Shown: piece by piece, positions 8,316 through 15,890 of the stretch
How positions within the stretch are numbered: the stretch's first letter is position 1
Layout of the letters: each line of letters starts with the position of its first letter
Source of the DNA: Mycobacterium gastri
Lineage (GTDB): Bacteria; Actinomycetota; Actinomycetes; Mycobacteriales; Mycobacteriaceae
Length of the DNA stretch: 64,000 nt
Assembly: GCF_002102175.1 (NCBI RefSeq)
Contig: NZ_LQOX01000143.1
Span: forward strand, 20,961 to 84,960
Reading direction: 5' to 3'
Notes under the pieces: generated by a model
The model's database searches: none
Told to the model about the DNA's origin: nothing
The model's input: only the letters and a program-made list of their open reading frames with translations
Program-made: the position numbers and the translations under genes

Positions 8316-9593
8316 TCAACCATTGCCGACTCTCGAGGCCGAGGTTCCCGCCGCCAACTCCTGCAATTCCTCCGGCATCTCGTCGGAGTCGTAACCGGGA
8401 CCGGCGTCGACGGTCAGGTCGTCCTCGGTGAGCTGTGTGGCGTTCTTGCCGCCCAGATATTGGGTGAGCCCGGACTTTTCGTAGTGGGTCTTGATCCGAT
8501 CGCTCATCAGCCCGATGTATTCGAGGTTGGGAATGAGCCGCTCGAACATGATGCTGCGGAACTTGACCATGCTGGGCGAGTCCAGCATCTGTTCGTCCCA
8601 GACCTTGAGCGGCACCTTGTGGGAGAACCACTCTTCGTACACCTCGTGCATCAGGAACCGGTTACGCATCAGCAGCGCCACCTCATAGACCCAGTCTTCG
8701 CGTTCGCGGCGCTCCTTCTCCGAGATGTTCTGGGTGATGTGGTCGCGCAACGCCAGCACACCGTAGTGCACATGGCGGGCTTCGTCCTGGATCACCATCT
8801 TGAGCAGTTGCTTGAGCAGCGGCTCGCGCGTCTGCTGGAAAATAGTGGTGAACGCGCCGAGCGCCAGGCCCTCGATCATGATCTGCATACCGAGAAACTT
8901 GAAATCCCAACGGCCGTCGGTCATCAGCTCGTCGATGAGCACGAACAGGTTGTCGTTGACGGTGTAGATCTTCTCGAGCTTGGTGTCGAGGTAGCGCAGG
9001 AAGACCTCGAGGTGCCGGCCCTCGTCCATCACCTGGGTTGCCCCGTAGAGCTTGGCGTCGGTCCAGTGCACGCACTCGGTCACCTGAGCCGAAGCGAACA
9101 GGGCGCCCTGCTCGCCGTGCATGAACTGGCTGAGCAGCCATGCCGCGATGTCCCATGTCAACTTGCGCTCCTCCAGCGCCGTCAGTTTGACGCCGAACCC
9201 CTCGATTTCGTTGAACGGCACGAAGCTGCGCGGCAGGATCTGCGCATTCGGGTTGTCGGGGGTGACGTCGAGTTCCCAGGGCAGGTCGGCGTCACCGTCC
9301 CACTGCTTGGACACCGCGCGACGGTACAGGTCATACATCTCGGCGAAGTCGCTTTGGTAGTTGAGCCGGAAGTGCGCGCTGTGGTGGGCAGGCATGTCCA
9401 CGTGGTCGCCGCGCTTGCCTTTGCCCAGCACCAGTCCCCGCACCGCCGAAGGCGCCATGGAGACGGCAACTTTCGGGTTCTGCACCGACAGCATCAACCC
9501 GACACTGTCGAGGGTCTGGTGAATCTTGTTCTGCGCCTTGATCGGTAGGCCGCGCACCATCGATTCCACCGAAGTCTTCACTGTCGAAGTCAT
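8316..9593 (-). CDS. Ferritin-like diiron protein, probable oxygenase or desaturase component
   Basis: This 425-residue soluble protein contains the full set of ligands of a four-helix diiron centre. These are Glu161 (HGEQGAL), Glu191 and His194 (DEGRH), Glu241 (IEGLAL), and Glu271 and His274 (DEARH). The pattern E, ExxH, E, ExxH is that of ribonucleotide reductase R2, bacterial multicomponent monooxygenases, acyl-ACP desaturases and AurF-like oxygenases. I chose the ATG at 9593 because a clear ribosome site AGGAGGT lies 5 bases before it; a TTG at 9599 is in frame but inside that site. The reductase gene ends 16 bp upstream on the same strand, so the two should act together. The substrate is unknown; neither gene belongs to the M. 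tuberculosis order here. Confidence 0.85.
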   Translation of the reverse strand: MTSTVKTSVESMVRGLPIKAQNKIHQTLDSVGLMLSVQNPKVAVSMAPSAVRGLVLGKGKRGDHVDMPAHHSAHFRLNYQSDFAEMYDLYRRAVSKQWDGDADLPWELDVTPDNPNAQILPRSFVPFNEIEGFGVKLTALEERKLTWDIAAWLLSQFMHGEQGALFASAQVTECVHWTDAKLYGATQVMDEGRHLEVFLRYLDTKLEKIYTVNDNLFVLIDELMTDGRWDFKFLGMQIMIEGLALGAFTTIFQQTREPLLKQLLKMVIQDEARHVHYGVLALRDHITQNISEKERREREDWVYEVALLMRNRFLMHEVYEEWFSHKVPLKVWDEQMLDSPSMVKFRSIMFERLIPNLEYIGLMSDRIKTHYEKSGLTQYLGGKNATQLTEDDLTVDAGPGYDSDEMPEELQELAAGTSASRVGNG

Positions 9594-9609
9594 CTCCAAC
9601 CTCCTGGGG

Positions 9610-10734
9610 TTATGCGTCGAGGACGACGCTTTCTTGGGCGTATGCCGAACAGCTGAGGATGTAGCCGTCGGATCGTTCCCGGTCGCTCAGGCAGTTCGGT
9701 TCGTCGACCGTCACCGCGCCGCTGATCACTTTGAGCTTGCATGCGGCGCAACCGCCGACAGTGCAACTGAAGTCGAGCTTCACTCCGCTGCGCAGACCCG
9801 CCTCCAGAATCGTCTCGCCCGGCTGTTGGGTGACCGTGCGACCGGTAATGCGGAACTCCAGATCGTGCGGTTCGGTCGGCAGCGTGCGAGTGTGCTGGGG
9901 CGCTGCGTAGAACCGTTCCCGATGGATGCGACCGGCGTCGACGGCACCGCTCGTCAACGCAGCGGTGGTTGCGTCCATCAATTCCGGTGGGCCGCAAAGA
10001 AACACCTGTGCATCCAGGCTTGGCGCCAATAACGCGGCGGCACGCTCGCCGGTTAGCCGTCCGGTCTCGCCCGGCCATGCCGACGCGGGCTGCGAGAGCA
10101 CGTGCACCACCCGCAGCTGCGGATAGTTGGCGGCCAATGCTGACAGCCGCCGCGCGAAGATGATCTCGCTTTGCCGGCGCGACGCGTACACCAGCGAGAT
10201 CTCGCGTTCGGGCGACTGTCGCAGTGCGGTTTCGATCATGCCGATCACCGGCGTGATGCCGCTGCCGGCAGCCAGAAACGCCAGCGGCACCGCGTCATTT
10301 TCGTCAACGCCGGGAAGGACGAAATCACCCGATGGTCCAAGCACCGTGTACTCGTATCCGGCAGCGACGTCGCGGTGCACGAAGCCTGACACGACCCCGC
10401 CGTCGATCACCTTGACGGTGCAGGCCAGTCGATCGCCCTCGGCGGCGCTAATCGAATAGGCGCGCTTTACGGTCACGCCATCGATGGCGAAGCAGTGCGT
10501 CAGGTATTGCCCGGCGCGGAACTCGACCGGCCGCCCGTCGGTGACTTCCAGCACCAGTGTCACCGCATCGTCGGTCTCGCGAATCACCTCGACAACCCGA
10601 ACGCTGCGCCGCGCCGACGCCGTCCCCGACTGCCCCCACCGCCGAGACGGGCCGTCGGGCCGTGGCAGGACAACCGGATTGGACTTCCTCGGGCGGAAAA
10701 GGGTAACTCGCGGCATGGTGGGAAGGCTCGGCAT
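9610..10734 (-). CDS. Ferredoxin-NADP reductase-type electron donor with C-terminal 2Fe-2S domain
   Basis: This 374-residue protein moves electrons from NAD(P)H through flavin to an iron-sulfur cluster. The flavin motif is RAYS (residues 91-94), the nucleotide-binding motifs are GSGITP (157-162) and CGPPE (247-251). A plant-type 2Fe-2S domain follows with Cys324, Cys329, Cys332 and Cys362. The layout resembles the mycobacterial desaturase partner Rv3230c. I start it at the ATG at 10734, preceded by AGGGGA. The TTG at 10776 would add 14 residues encoded by a palindrome that looks like regulatory DNA. Next to the diiron gene, it is the evident reductase of a two-component oxygenase. Confidence 0.88.
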   Translation of the reverse strand: MPSLPTMPRVTLFRPRKSNPVVLPRPDGPSRRWGQSGTASARRSVRVVEVIRETDDAVTLVLEVTDGRPVEFRAGQYLTHCFAIDGVTVKRAYSISAAEGDRLACTVKVIDGGVVSGFVHRDVAAGYEYTVLGPSGDFVLPGVDENDAVPLAFLAAGSGITPVIGMIETALRQSPEREISLVYASRRQSEIIFARRLSALAANYPQLRVVHVLSQPASAWPGETGRLTGERAAALLAPSLDAQVFLCGPPELMDATTAALTSGAVDAGRIHRERFYAAPQHTRTLPTEPHDLEFRITGRTVTQQPGETILEAGLRSGVKLDFSCTVGGCAACKLKVISGAVTVDEPNCLSDRERSDGYILSCSAYAQESVVLDA

Positions 10735-10755
10735 CGGGTCCCCTGCCACAAAGTA

Positions 10756-10791
10756 GGAACTGGATAGTTCCGACAATGTTGACAGGTGTCA
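10756..10791. promoter_or_regulatory. Two palindromes in the diiron operon/TetR divergent gap
   Basis: GGAACT-GGAT-AGTTCC occupies 10756-10771 and TGACA-GG-TGTCA occupies 10780-10791. Both are perfect inverted repeats. They lie between the reductase start and the divergent TetR gene, where a TetR dimer would bind to control both directions. Confidence 0.5.
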
Positions 10792-10888
10792 TGTTTTGGC
10801 CGTAGGGCCGAAAGTCCCTAATCCAACCGGATCGGTCCGAGCAGCTCCAAACAGCATGGGCGGCACGACGCTGTGCCAAGATAACGTC

Positions 10889-11518
10889 GTGATCCCGGTC
10901 GTGAGACCATTTCGCGGCGTCAGCGCAGAGGAGCGACGCGACCTGCGGCGAAAGCAATTGCTCGACGGGTGCCTCGAAGTTGCCGGTACCGCCGGGATGG
11001 CGGCAACGACCATCGATGCGGTCAGTCGGCAGGCCGGCCTGTCGAAGCGGTACTTTTATGAAAGCTTCCGGACCCGCGACGAGCTTTTCGTGGCCCTGGC
11101 GCAGCGTCTGCTGGCCGAAATCAGCAGCGGCGTCCTCGACTCGATGACCGATTCGGCCACCGAACTGATCGATCGCGCGCGGATGGGCATCGGCCGGGTG
11201 ATCACCGTGCTGACCGATGATCCGCGCAAGGCGCGGTTGTTCACCGAGCTGATCGGCAGCGAACTGCTCAAGGACACCGTCGGCGGGGCCGAGCACGAAC
11301 TTGCCGAGCTGCTCACCCAGCTGTTGCTCGCCGGAACCGGCAGCGACCAGAGCCAGTACCATCGCCTGCGGCTCGCCACCCTCGTGATCGTGGCCGGTAC
11401 TGCCAAGGCCGTCACCAGTTGGCTCGACGGCAAGCTCACCGTATCCCGAGACGACCTCATCGAGGAGGTGGCCCAGATGTCGGTCGCCGCGGCACACACG
11501 GTGCGCAGCGATCTGTGA
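10889..11518 (+). CDS. TetR-family transcriptional regulator
   Basis: This regulator has about 209 residues. The N-terminal DNA-binding domain is clear: GTAGMAATTIDAVSRQAGLS followed by KRYFYESFRTRDELF. The C-terminal half is the variable ligand-binding part. The GTG at 10889 is the best start because the recognisable domain begins soon after; an ATG at 10856 and further codons upstream are in the same frame. It is divergent from the reductase and diiron genes, and the gap holds two palindromes, so it is most likely the repressor of that pair. The inducer would probably be the substrate or product of the oxygenase. Confidence 0.85.
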   Translation: MIPVVRPFRGVSAEERRDLRRKQLLDGCLEVAGTAGMAATTIDAVSRQAGLSKRYFYESFRTRDELFVALAQRLLAEISSGVLDSMTDSATELIDRARMGIGRVITVLTDDPRKARLFTELIGSELLKDTVGGAEHELAELLTQLLLAGTGSDQSQYHRLRLATLVIVAGTAKAVTSWLDGKLTVSRDDLIEEVAQMSVAAAHTVRSDL

Positions 11519-11541
11519 CAGCTACCGTGGGCCTAACCGAA

Positions 11542-12339
11542 TCACGCCGGGAAGTACCGGATCCGGTTGATCAGATGGCCGCGCCACGGCAGGTCGGCGA
11601 ACATGATCCCGCGCCCATGATCGGATGCCAGCGACACCGTGACGGTTGATCCGGCGCCGTTGATCTTCGACCAGCTGACCCCACGGAGCTGTTGCCGTAG
11701 TTCGGCCAGGTCCAATACGTCGTCATCGCCCAAAGTCATTGCCGCCGTTGGCGACAGCGCGCGTCCCGCGGCGTAGGTGTCGCCGCGCCCCACCGCGTCG
11801 AGAAATGTCGTCACCACTGTCTTGCGACGCGCGCCCGCCCGGCGAAATCCGGTCAGGAAGCCGGCGGTGCCGCGCAAACCCTGATTACCCAACAACCCCT
11901 GCGACAGCTTCAGCGCCGGCGACATCGCCGGTGATCCGCTCCGCAGGAACTGCAGCATCATCGCCGGCAAATCCCAGTATGCCCGGAGAACGGCAATCTT
12001 CCAGTCGCCGTTGACCTTTCGCAGGTCGTAGCGCAAAAAGGCGGGAACGAACATCGTCACGGCGGGGGCCATCGCCACCTCGAGTTCGACGTCGCGCAGG
12101 ACGACCGGGCCGGAGACGATGTCGAGGTCGCGGTGGAACTTGATATCCCGCGGACCGATGAACGTATCGAAGAACCGGCCGATCTGCTCGTGGCCCATAT
12201 GCGGCTGCGAACCCACCGGGTCTTGGACCCGGCCGTCGCTGGTGAACAGACCTACCCAGGCGGCGCGGTCGTGAGCTGCGGCGGCCCGCGGCGACCGCTC
12301 GACGGCGACCAGTAGGTCGTCGCGATCCGGGAGCGCCAT
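11542..12339 (-). CDS. NTF2-like (SnoaL-type) protein, Rv2042c-like
   Basis: This is a 265-residue protein whose first half has the SnoaL/NTF2 pattern: DRAAWVGLFTSDGRVQDPVG, then a GHEQIGRFFDTFIGP segment and a polar strand DIKFHRDLDIVSG. A second, weaker NTF2-like unit starts near residue 175 (VTTFLDAVGRGDTYAAGRAL). The fold makes cone-shaped pockets used by isomerases, hydrolases and non-enzymatic binders, so no reaction can be named. Its ATG shares a base with the pncA stop codon (TGATG at 12341-12337), so it is translationally coupled to pncA, as in M. tuberculosis. Confidence 0.85.
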   Translation of the reverse strand: MALPDRDDLLVAVERSPRAAAAHDRAAWVGLFTSDGRVQDPVGSQPHMGHEQIGRFFDTFIGPRDIKFHRDLDIVSGPVVLRDVELEVAMAPAVTMFVPAFLRYDLRKVNGDWKIAVLRAYWDLPAMMLQFLRSGSPAMSPALKLSQGLLGNQGLRGTAGFLTGFRRAGARRKTVVTTFLDAVGRGDTYAAGRALSPTAAMTLGDDDVLDLAELRQQLRGVSWSKINGAGSTVTVSLASDHGRGIMFADLPWRGHLINRIRYFPA

Positions 12340-12899
12340 CAGCGGCTCCACGCCAACGCGATGCCAGCGGGGGGCAGCTGCTTCAGCGCCTCGTTGGTGG
12401 TATCGGCCGACGCGCCCGCGGTCAGGTCGACCAACACCCTGGTAGTGAAGCCGGCCCGAGCCAGGTCCTCGGCGGTGCGCCGTACGCAATGATCGGTGGC
12501 AACGCCTACCACGTCGACCTCGTCGATCCCGCGTTGCCGCAGCCAATTCGGCAGCGTGGTGCCATGCTCGTCGACCCCCTCAGCCCCGCTGTAGGCCGCG
12601 CCGTAGGCGCCCTTGCGGAAGACGGCATCGAGGTGGCCGGTGTCGAGGTCGGGATGGAAGTCGGCACCGCAGCTTCCGGCGCGACAGTGCGGAGGCCACG
12701 ACGAGCGATAGTTTGGGTGGTCAGAGAAGTGGTCGCCGGGATCGATGTGGAAGTCCTTGGTGGCCACCACGTGCTGGTAACCCGGCCGGCCGGCCAGGTA
12801 GTCGTTGATCGTGTGTGCCAGCCGGCCGGCGCCGGCCACCGGCACCGAGCCGCCCTCGCAGAAATCGTTCTGCAGGTCGACGATGATCAGCGTTCGCAC
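12339..12899 (-). CDS. pncA: Nicotinamidase/pyrazinamidase PncA
   Basis: PncA hydrolyses nicotinamide to nicotinate for NAD salvage and converts the drug pyrazinamide to pyrazinoic acid. Starting at the GTG at 12899 gives 186 residues, the M. tuberculosis length, and puts every known functional residue at its usual number: catalytic Asp8, Lys96 and Cys138, and metal ligands Asp49, His51, His57 and His71. An upstream GTG at 12908 would add three residues and is less likely. His57, changed to Asp in pyrazinamide-resistant M. bovis, is intact here. The gene is followed without a gap by the Rv2042c-like gene and is divergent from the DoxX gene. Confidence 0.95.
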   Translation of the reverse strand: MRTLIIVDLQNDFCEGGSVPVAGAGRLAHTINDYLAGRPGYQHVVATKDFHIDPGDHFSDHPNYRSSWPPHCRAGSCGADFHPDLDTGHLDAVFRKGAYGAAYSGAEGVDEHGTTLPNWLRQRGIDEVDVVGVATDHCVRRTAEDLARAGFTTRVLVDLTAGASADTTNEALKQLPPAGIALAWSR

Positions 12900-12995
12900 A
12901 ATATCCACCCTAGTCCCAACGGTCGCGGGCTGCCGCGGGCTCCCGCGACCGCCCTGGCCGGTTTGCCGGCCCGCGGACCGGGGAATACCCCGGCC

Positions 12996-13820
12996 ATGAT
13001 GCTTCGCAGAATCGCACGACCCATGCTGTCAGCGGCGTTCATCGGCCAGGGTGTGGAGTCGCTGCTCAACCCCAAGCCCGCGGCGGAAGCCGCCCAGCCC
13101 ACCGTGAGCCGATTGCGGACGCTGCCGGATCCGGTGGGCAGCAGCATTCCGTCCAATGCCGAAACGTTCGCTCAGATCAACGCCGCCGTTCAGATCGGGG
13201 GTGGCGTGCTACTGGCCGCCGGCCGACTACCCCGCCTCGCCTCGGCGGCGCTGGCGCTGACGGTGATACCGGGCAATCTTGGCACTCATATGTTTTGGAG
13301 CGAGCCGGATCCGGAGCTCAAGGCGCAGAAGCGGCGTGAATTCCTCACGGACCTGAGCTTGCTGGGCGGACTGATCATCGCCTCGGCGGACACCGCGGGC
13401 AAGCCGTCGTTGGCGTGGCGCGGCCGGCGCGCCGCGAGCCGACTCTCGGAGGCCGTGTCCTCGACGCTGCCGGGATCCGACGACACCGTGGTGGGCGCCG
13501 AACTCGGAGAGCTCGGCGACAAGATTGTGCACCGCCTGAAGGCCGGAGCCGAGCGTGGCCGGGAGCTGGCCGAGACAGCCGCCGAACGGGGGGCGCCCTA
13601 CGCCGAAGCCGCCCTGGAACGCGGGCGCCACCTGGCCGGTACCGCGGCGGCAAAAGGCGCGCCATTGGCCGAGGCGGCCCGCGCCCGGGGCGAGAAGCTG
13701 GCCAGTAAGGCCCGGTTGCGCGGCCTGGAACTCGCCGAGACCGTGCGCCACCAAGGTTCCCACTTGGCCGACACGGCACGTGAGCAGGTCAAGGCCCCGG
13801 GAAAGCGCCTGCAGTCATAG
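12996..13820 (+). CDS. DoxX-family membrane protein with long 11-residue-repeat tail
   Basis: This is a 274-residue protein. Residues 1-135 form a DoxX-type four-helix membrane unit: RPMLSAAFIGQGVESLLNPK, then INAAVQIGGGVLLAAGRLPR, ALALTVIPGNLGTHMFW, and LLGGLIIASADTAG. DoxX proteins take part in thiol and sulfur redox reactions at the membrane. After a linker, residues 186-262 are seven consecutive 11-residue repeats rich in Ala, Glu, Arg and Gly, described separately. Two adjacent ATGs (12996 and 12999) are possible starts. It lies divergent from pncA, 96 bp away. It does not belong to the M. tuberculosis order between pncA and lipT. Confidence 0.85.
   Translation: MMLRRIARPMLSAAFIGQGVESLLNPKPAAEAAQPTVSRLRTLPDPVGSSIPSNAETFAQINAAVQIGGGVLLAAGRLPRLASAALALTVIPGNLGTHMFWSEPDPELKAQKRREFLTDLSLLGGLIIASADTAGKPSLAWRGRRAASRLSEAVSSTLPGSDDTVVGAELGELGDKIVHRLKAGAERGRELAETAAERGAPYAEAALERGRHLAGTAAAKGAPLAEAARARGEKLASKARLRGLELAETVRHQGSHLADTAREQVKAPGKRLQS
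13551..13781 (+). repeat. Seven tandem 11-codon repeats in the DoxX gene
   Basis: The units read ERGRELAETAA, ERGAPYAEAAL, ERGRHLAGTAA, AKGAPLAEAAR, ARGEKLASKAR, LRGLELAETVR and HQGSHLADTAR with no gaps. Glycine is fixed at position 3, Ala or Leu fills positions 6, 7 and 10, and charges fill the rest. This is the periodicity of 11-mer amphipathic helices (LEA, synuclein, apolipoprotein types). DNA identity between units is low, so the repeat is old or selected at protein level. Confidence 0.8.
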
Positions 13821-13940
13821 GTAGCGGTCGTCGTCGTCGAGGGTTTCGCCGGCCGCCATCTTGGCGATGTTGGAGAACGCATCGGCGACGTCCGGCCCGT
13901 GCTCACACCTGGTTGCGATTCCATTCCAGCCAGCCGACAC
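13815..13940 (-). CDS. Possible small ORF between the DoxX and kinase-like genes
   Basis: A minus-strand frame from a GTG at 13940 encodes 41 residues ending in NIAKMAAGETLDDDDRYL. The acidic tail looks protein-like, and the frame fills the gap between the two convergent genes. Its first 38 bases overlap the end of the kinase-like gene, and its stop abuts the DoxX stop. It may be a real small gene, the surviving tail of a lost one, or chance. Confidence 0.3.
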   Translation of the reverse strand: MSAGWNGIATRCEHGPDVADAFSNIAKMAAGETLDDDDRYL

Positions 13941-15888
13941 CGCTGCGGCCGTCGGCGGTGCTGACGCCGACCCAGGCGCGCGGGAATTGGCTTACCCGCC
14001 CGTCGACGGCTACCAGCCGCACCGGTGCGTGCGCGCGTACCTCGACGGCCGCCGTGAGCTCACCGTGATCGAGGCTCAGTGTCGCGTGCAGCGGTAAACC
14101 GTTGGCGCCGAAGCTATCCTGGATGTCCACCGCCTGCAGCTCGGTGAGTTGCCCCCGAGCGTCTTGAACGTAGCCGACACTGAAGGCTGGTGCGCCCGGG
14201 ATTTGGATCTTGACGCCGTGCAGATGCGTACCGTCGTCGAGGTGCACCGCACTCCACATCCAATCCATGCTCCACCAATCGCGCACGCCCCAGGAGTGGT
14301 CCCGTTGCCCCGGAACGGAGTCGAAGCGGTAGCCGGTTCCATCGACGGTGACGGTTCCCGAAACGGTGCAAGGGATTTCGTAGCGCGACGTCATTCGATA
14401 CCGATATGGGCTGCCGTCGGTTGTCCAAACCAGGCACATCGTCACTTCGACCGGATCTCCGGGCTCCCCGCGCAACAACGCCGCGGGGTCGGCGTATGAC
14501 TGCCCACGCGCCCGTAGGTCGACACGATAAGTCTGCAGCGGTGCGCTGACGGCATGGTCCAGCTCGACGGCGTCGGTGCGCACCACCCACGGGTCGTCGG
14601 GCAGCGCGACGTCGACGTCGACGACGGCCACGGTCGGCATGTCGGGTCCGCACAGCAGCGCGTGCACCCATGCCGTCTGCTGATTGGCAATCCGGCCCAG
14701 CCGAAACCAGCCGCCCAATCCCTGTGGCGCGTCGACGAAGTCGGCGTACCAGCTCTCGCTCCACAGCGGTTCGTCGGTCGGTGCGTGGGCGAGTTCGTCG
14801 TCGTCGGAAGGCCGCAGCGGCTCGGGTCGCTCAACGGCCGGCAGCGTCGCCAACGCGTCGGTGTCCAGCACGTGGTCGCAATGGCGTTGCAGCATCGTCA
14901 TGAACAACCGGTCACCCCGCTCGGTGCGCTCCACCAGCATCGAGGAGACAATTGCCATCATGACGCCGAAAAAGCTCTGCCCGCGGACACCTTCGGCGAC
15001 CTCGGTCAGGCTGATCGGCGGCTCGGGCCCCAGCGCTTGGTGATAAGTCCGCAGTAGGTCGTCGTAGTGAGTCCGGCGGTCCTGCGTCGATAGCGCACAG
15101 CCCAGGAAGTACGCCAGATCGGTCATCGCGGGGCCCCAGGAGACGGTCTGCCAGTCGACCACCGTCAACGCCCGGTCGGCTCCGGCTGCACCGAAAAGCA
15201 GGTTGTCCAACCGGTAGTCGCCGTGTACGAGCCCCTGGATTTCGGTGTGCGCCGCCTCCTGGTAGCCATCGAACGCGGCTACCAGCCGGTCGCACACTTC
15301 CCGGTATCGGGGTGCAATCTGGTCGCCGTAGCGCTCGACAAAACCGGCGTAGAGCGACGCGATCATCGTCTGATTCAGCGGTGCGTCACGGTTGAGCCAC
15401 GGCGCATCGGCCAGCGTCGCGTCACCGAGCAGCGGTCCGTGCAGCCGCCCCAGCTCCCTGACCGCAAGCCTGGCTTCTTCGATTGTGGCCCCGGCGATTT
15501 CGTCACCAACGACCGCCGGTCCGGCGTCACCGAGCAGCAGGTCGAATGCGCCGGTCGAGACGTCGGCCGCCGCGTGGTAACAGGGGGCTATCGGCCCGTC
15601 GAGGCGTGGCGCGATGTCGCGGTAGAACCGAACCTCACGCTGGTAGAGGCCCAGCGTCCGGCCGGTCTGCCGGCTCATCGGATCGGTGGCCGCGACCTTG
15701 AGGACTACCGATTGCGGGCCGGCGGCTGCTGCGTAGGCGGGCACGACGCGGTAGCACTCGCTCATCTGGCCGGTGCCGATGCGCTCGACGGTGAAATCGG
15801 TGACCGTGCCGGCCCCGATCGCCGCGGTCAGCCACGACGCGGTGAGATCGTCCGGTCGCTCGATGACGCGCTCGCTTTCGGGATCCAT
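13903..15888 (-). CDS. APH-type kinase fused to a DUF7064/7065-like domain
   Basis: This 661-residue protein has two parts. Residues 20-330 are an aminoglycoside-phosphotransferase/choline-kinase-like fold, with the catalytic loop HGDYRLDN (222-229) and the metal-binding Asp245 in VVDWQ. From about residue 375 follows a beta-rich region with the motif DHSWGVRDWW. This is typical of the domain often paired with such kinases in actinobacteria and distantly like hydroxyneurosporene dehydratase folds. The ATG at 15888 is used; a GTG at 15894 would overlap the lipT stop by four bases and is also good. With lipT directly upstream, it suggests modification and hydrolysis of a lipid or ester substrate. 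Substrate unknown. Confidence 0.8.
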   Translation of the reverse strand: MDPESERVIERPDDLTASWLTAAIGAGTVTDFTVERIGTGQMSECYRVVPAYAAAAGPQSVVLKVAATDPMSRQTGRTLGLYQREVRFYRDIAPRLDGPIAPCYHAAADVSTGAFDLLLGDAGPAVVGDEIAGATIEEARLAVRELGRLHGPLLGDATLADAPWLNRDAPLNQTMIASLYAGFVERYGDQIAPRYREVCDRLVAAFDGYQEAAHTEIQGLVHGDYRLDNLLFGAAGADRALTVVDWQTVSWGPAMTDLAYFLGCALSTQDRRTHYDDLLRTYHQALGPEPPISLTEVAEGVRGQSFFGVMMAIVSSMLVERTERGDRLFMTMLQRHCDHVLDTDALATLPAVERPEPLRPSDDDELAHAPTDEPLWSESWYADFVDAPQGLGGWFRLGRIANQQTAWVHALLCGPDMPTVAVVDVDVALPDDPWVVRTDAVELDHAVSAPLQTYRVDLRARGQSYADPAALLRGEPGDPVEVTMCLVWTTDGSPYRYRMTSRYEIPCTVSGTVTVDGTGYRFDSVPGQRDHSWGVRDWWSMDWMWSAVHLDDGTHLHGVKIQIPGAPAFSVGYVQDARGQLTELQAVDIQDSFGANGLPLHATLSLDHGELTAAVEVRAHAPVRLVAVDGRVSQFPRAWVGVSTADGRSGVGWLEWNRNQV

Positions 15889-15890
15889 GG

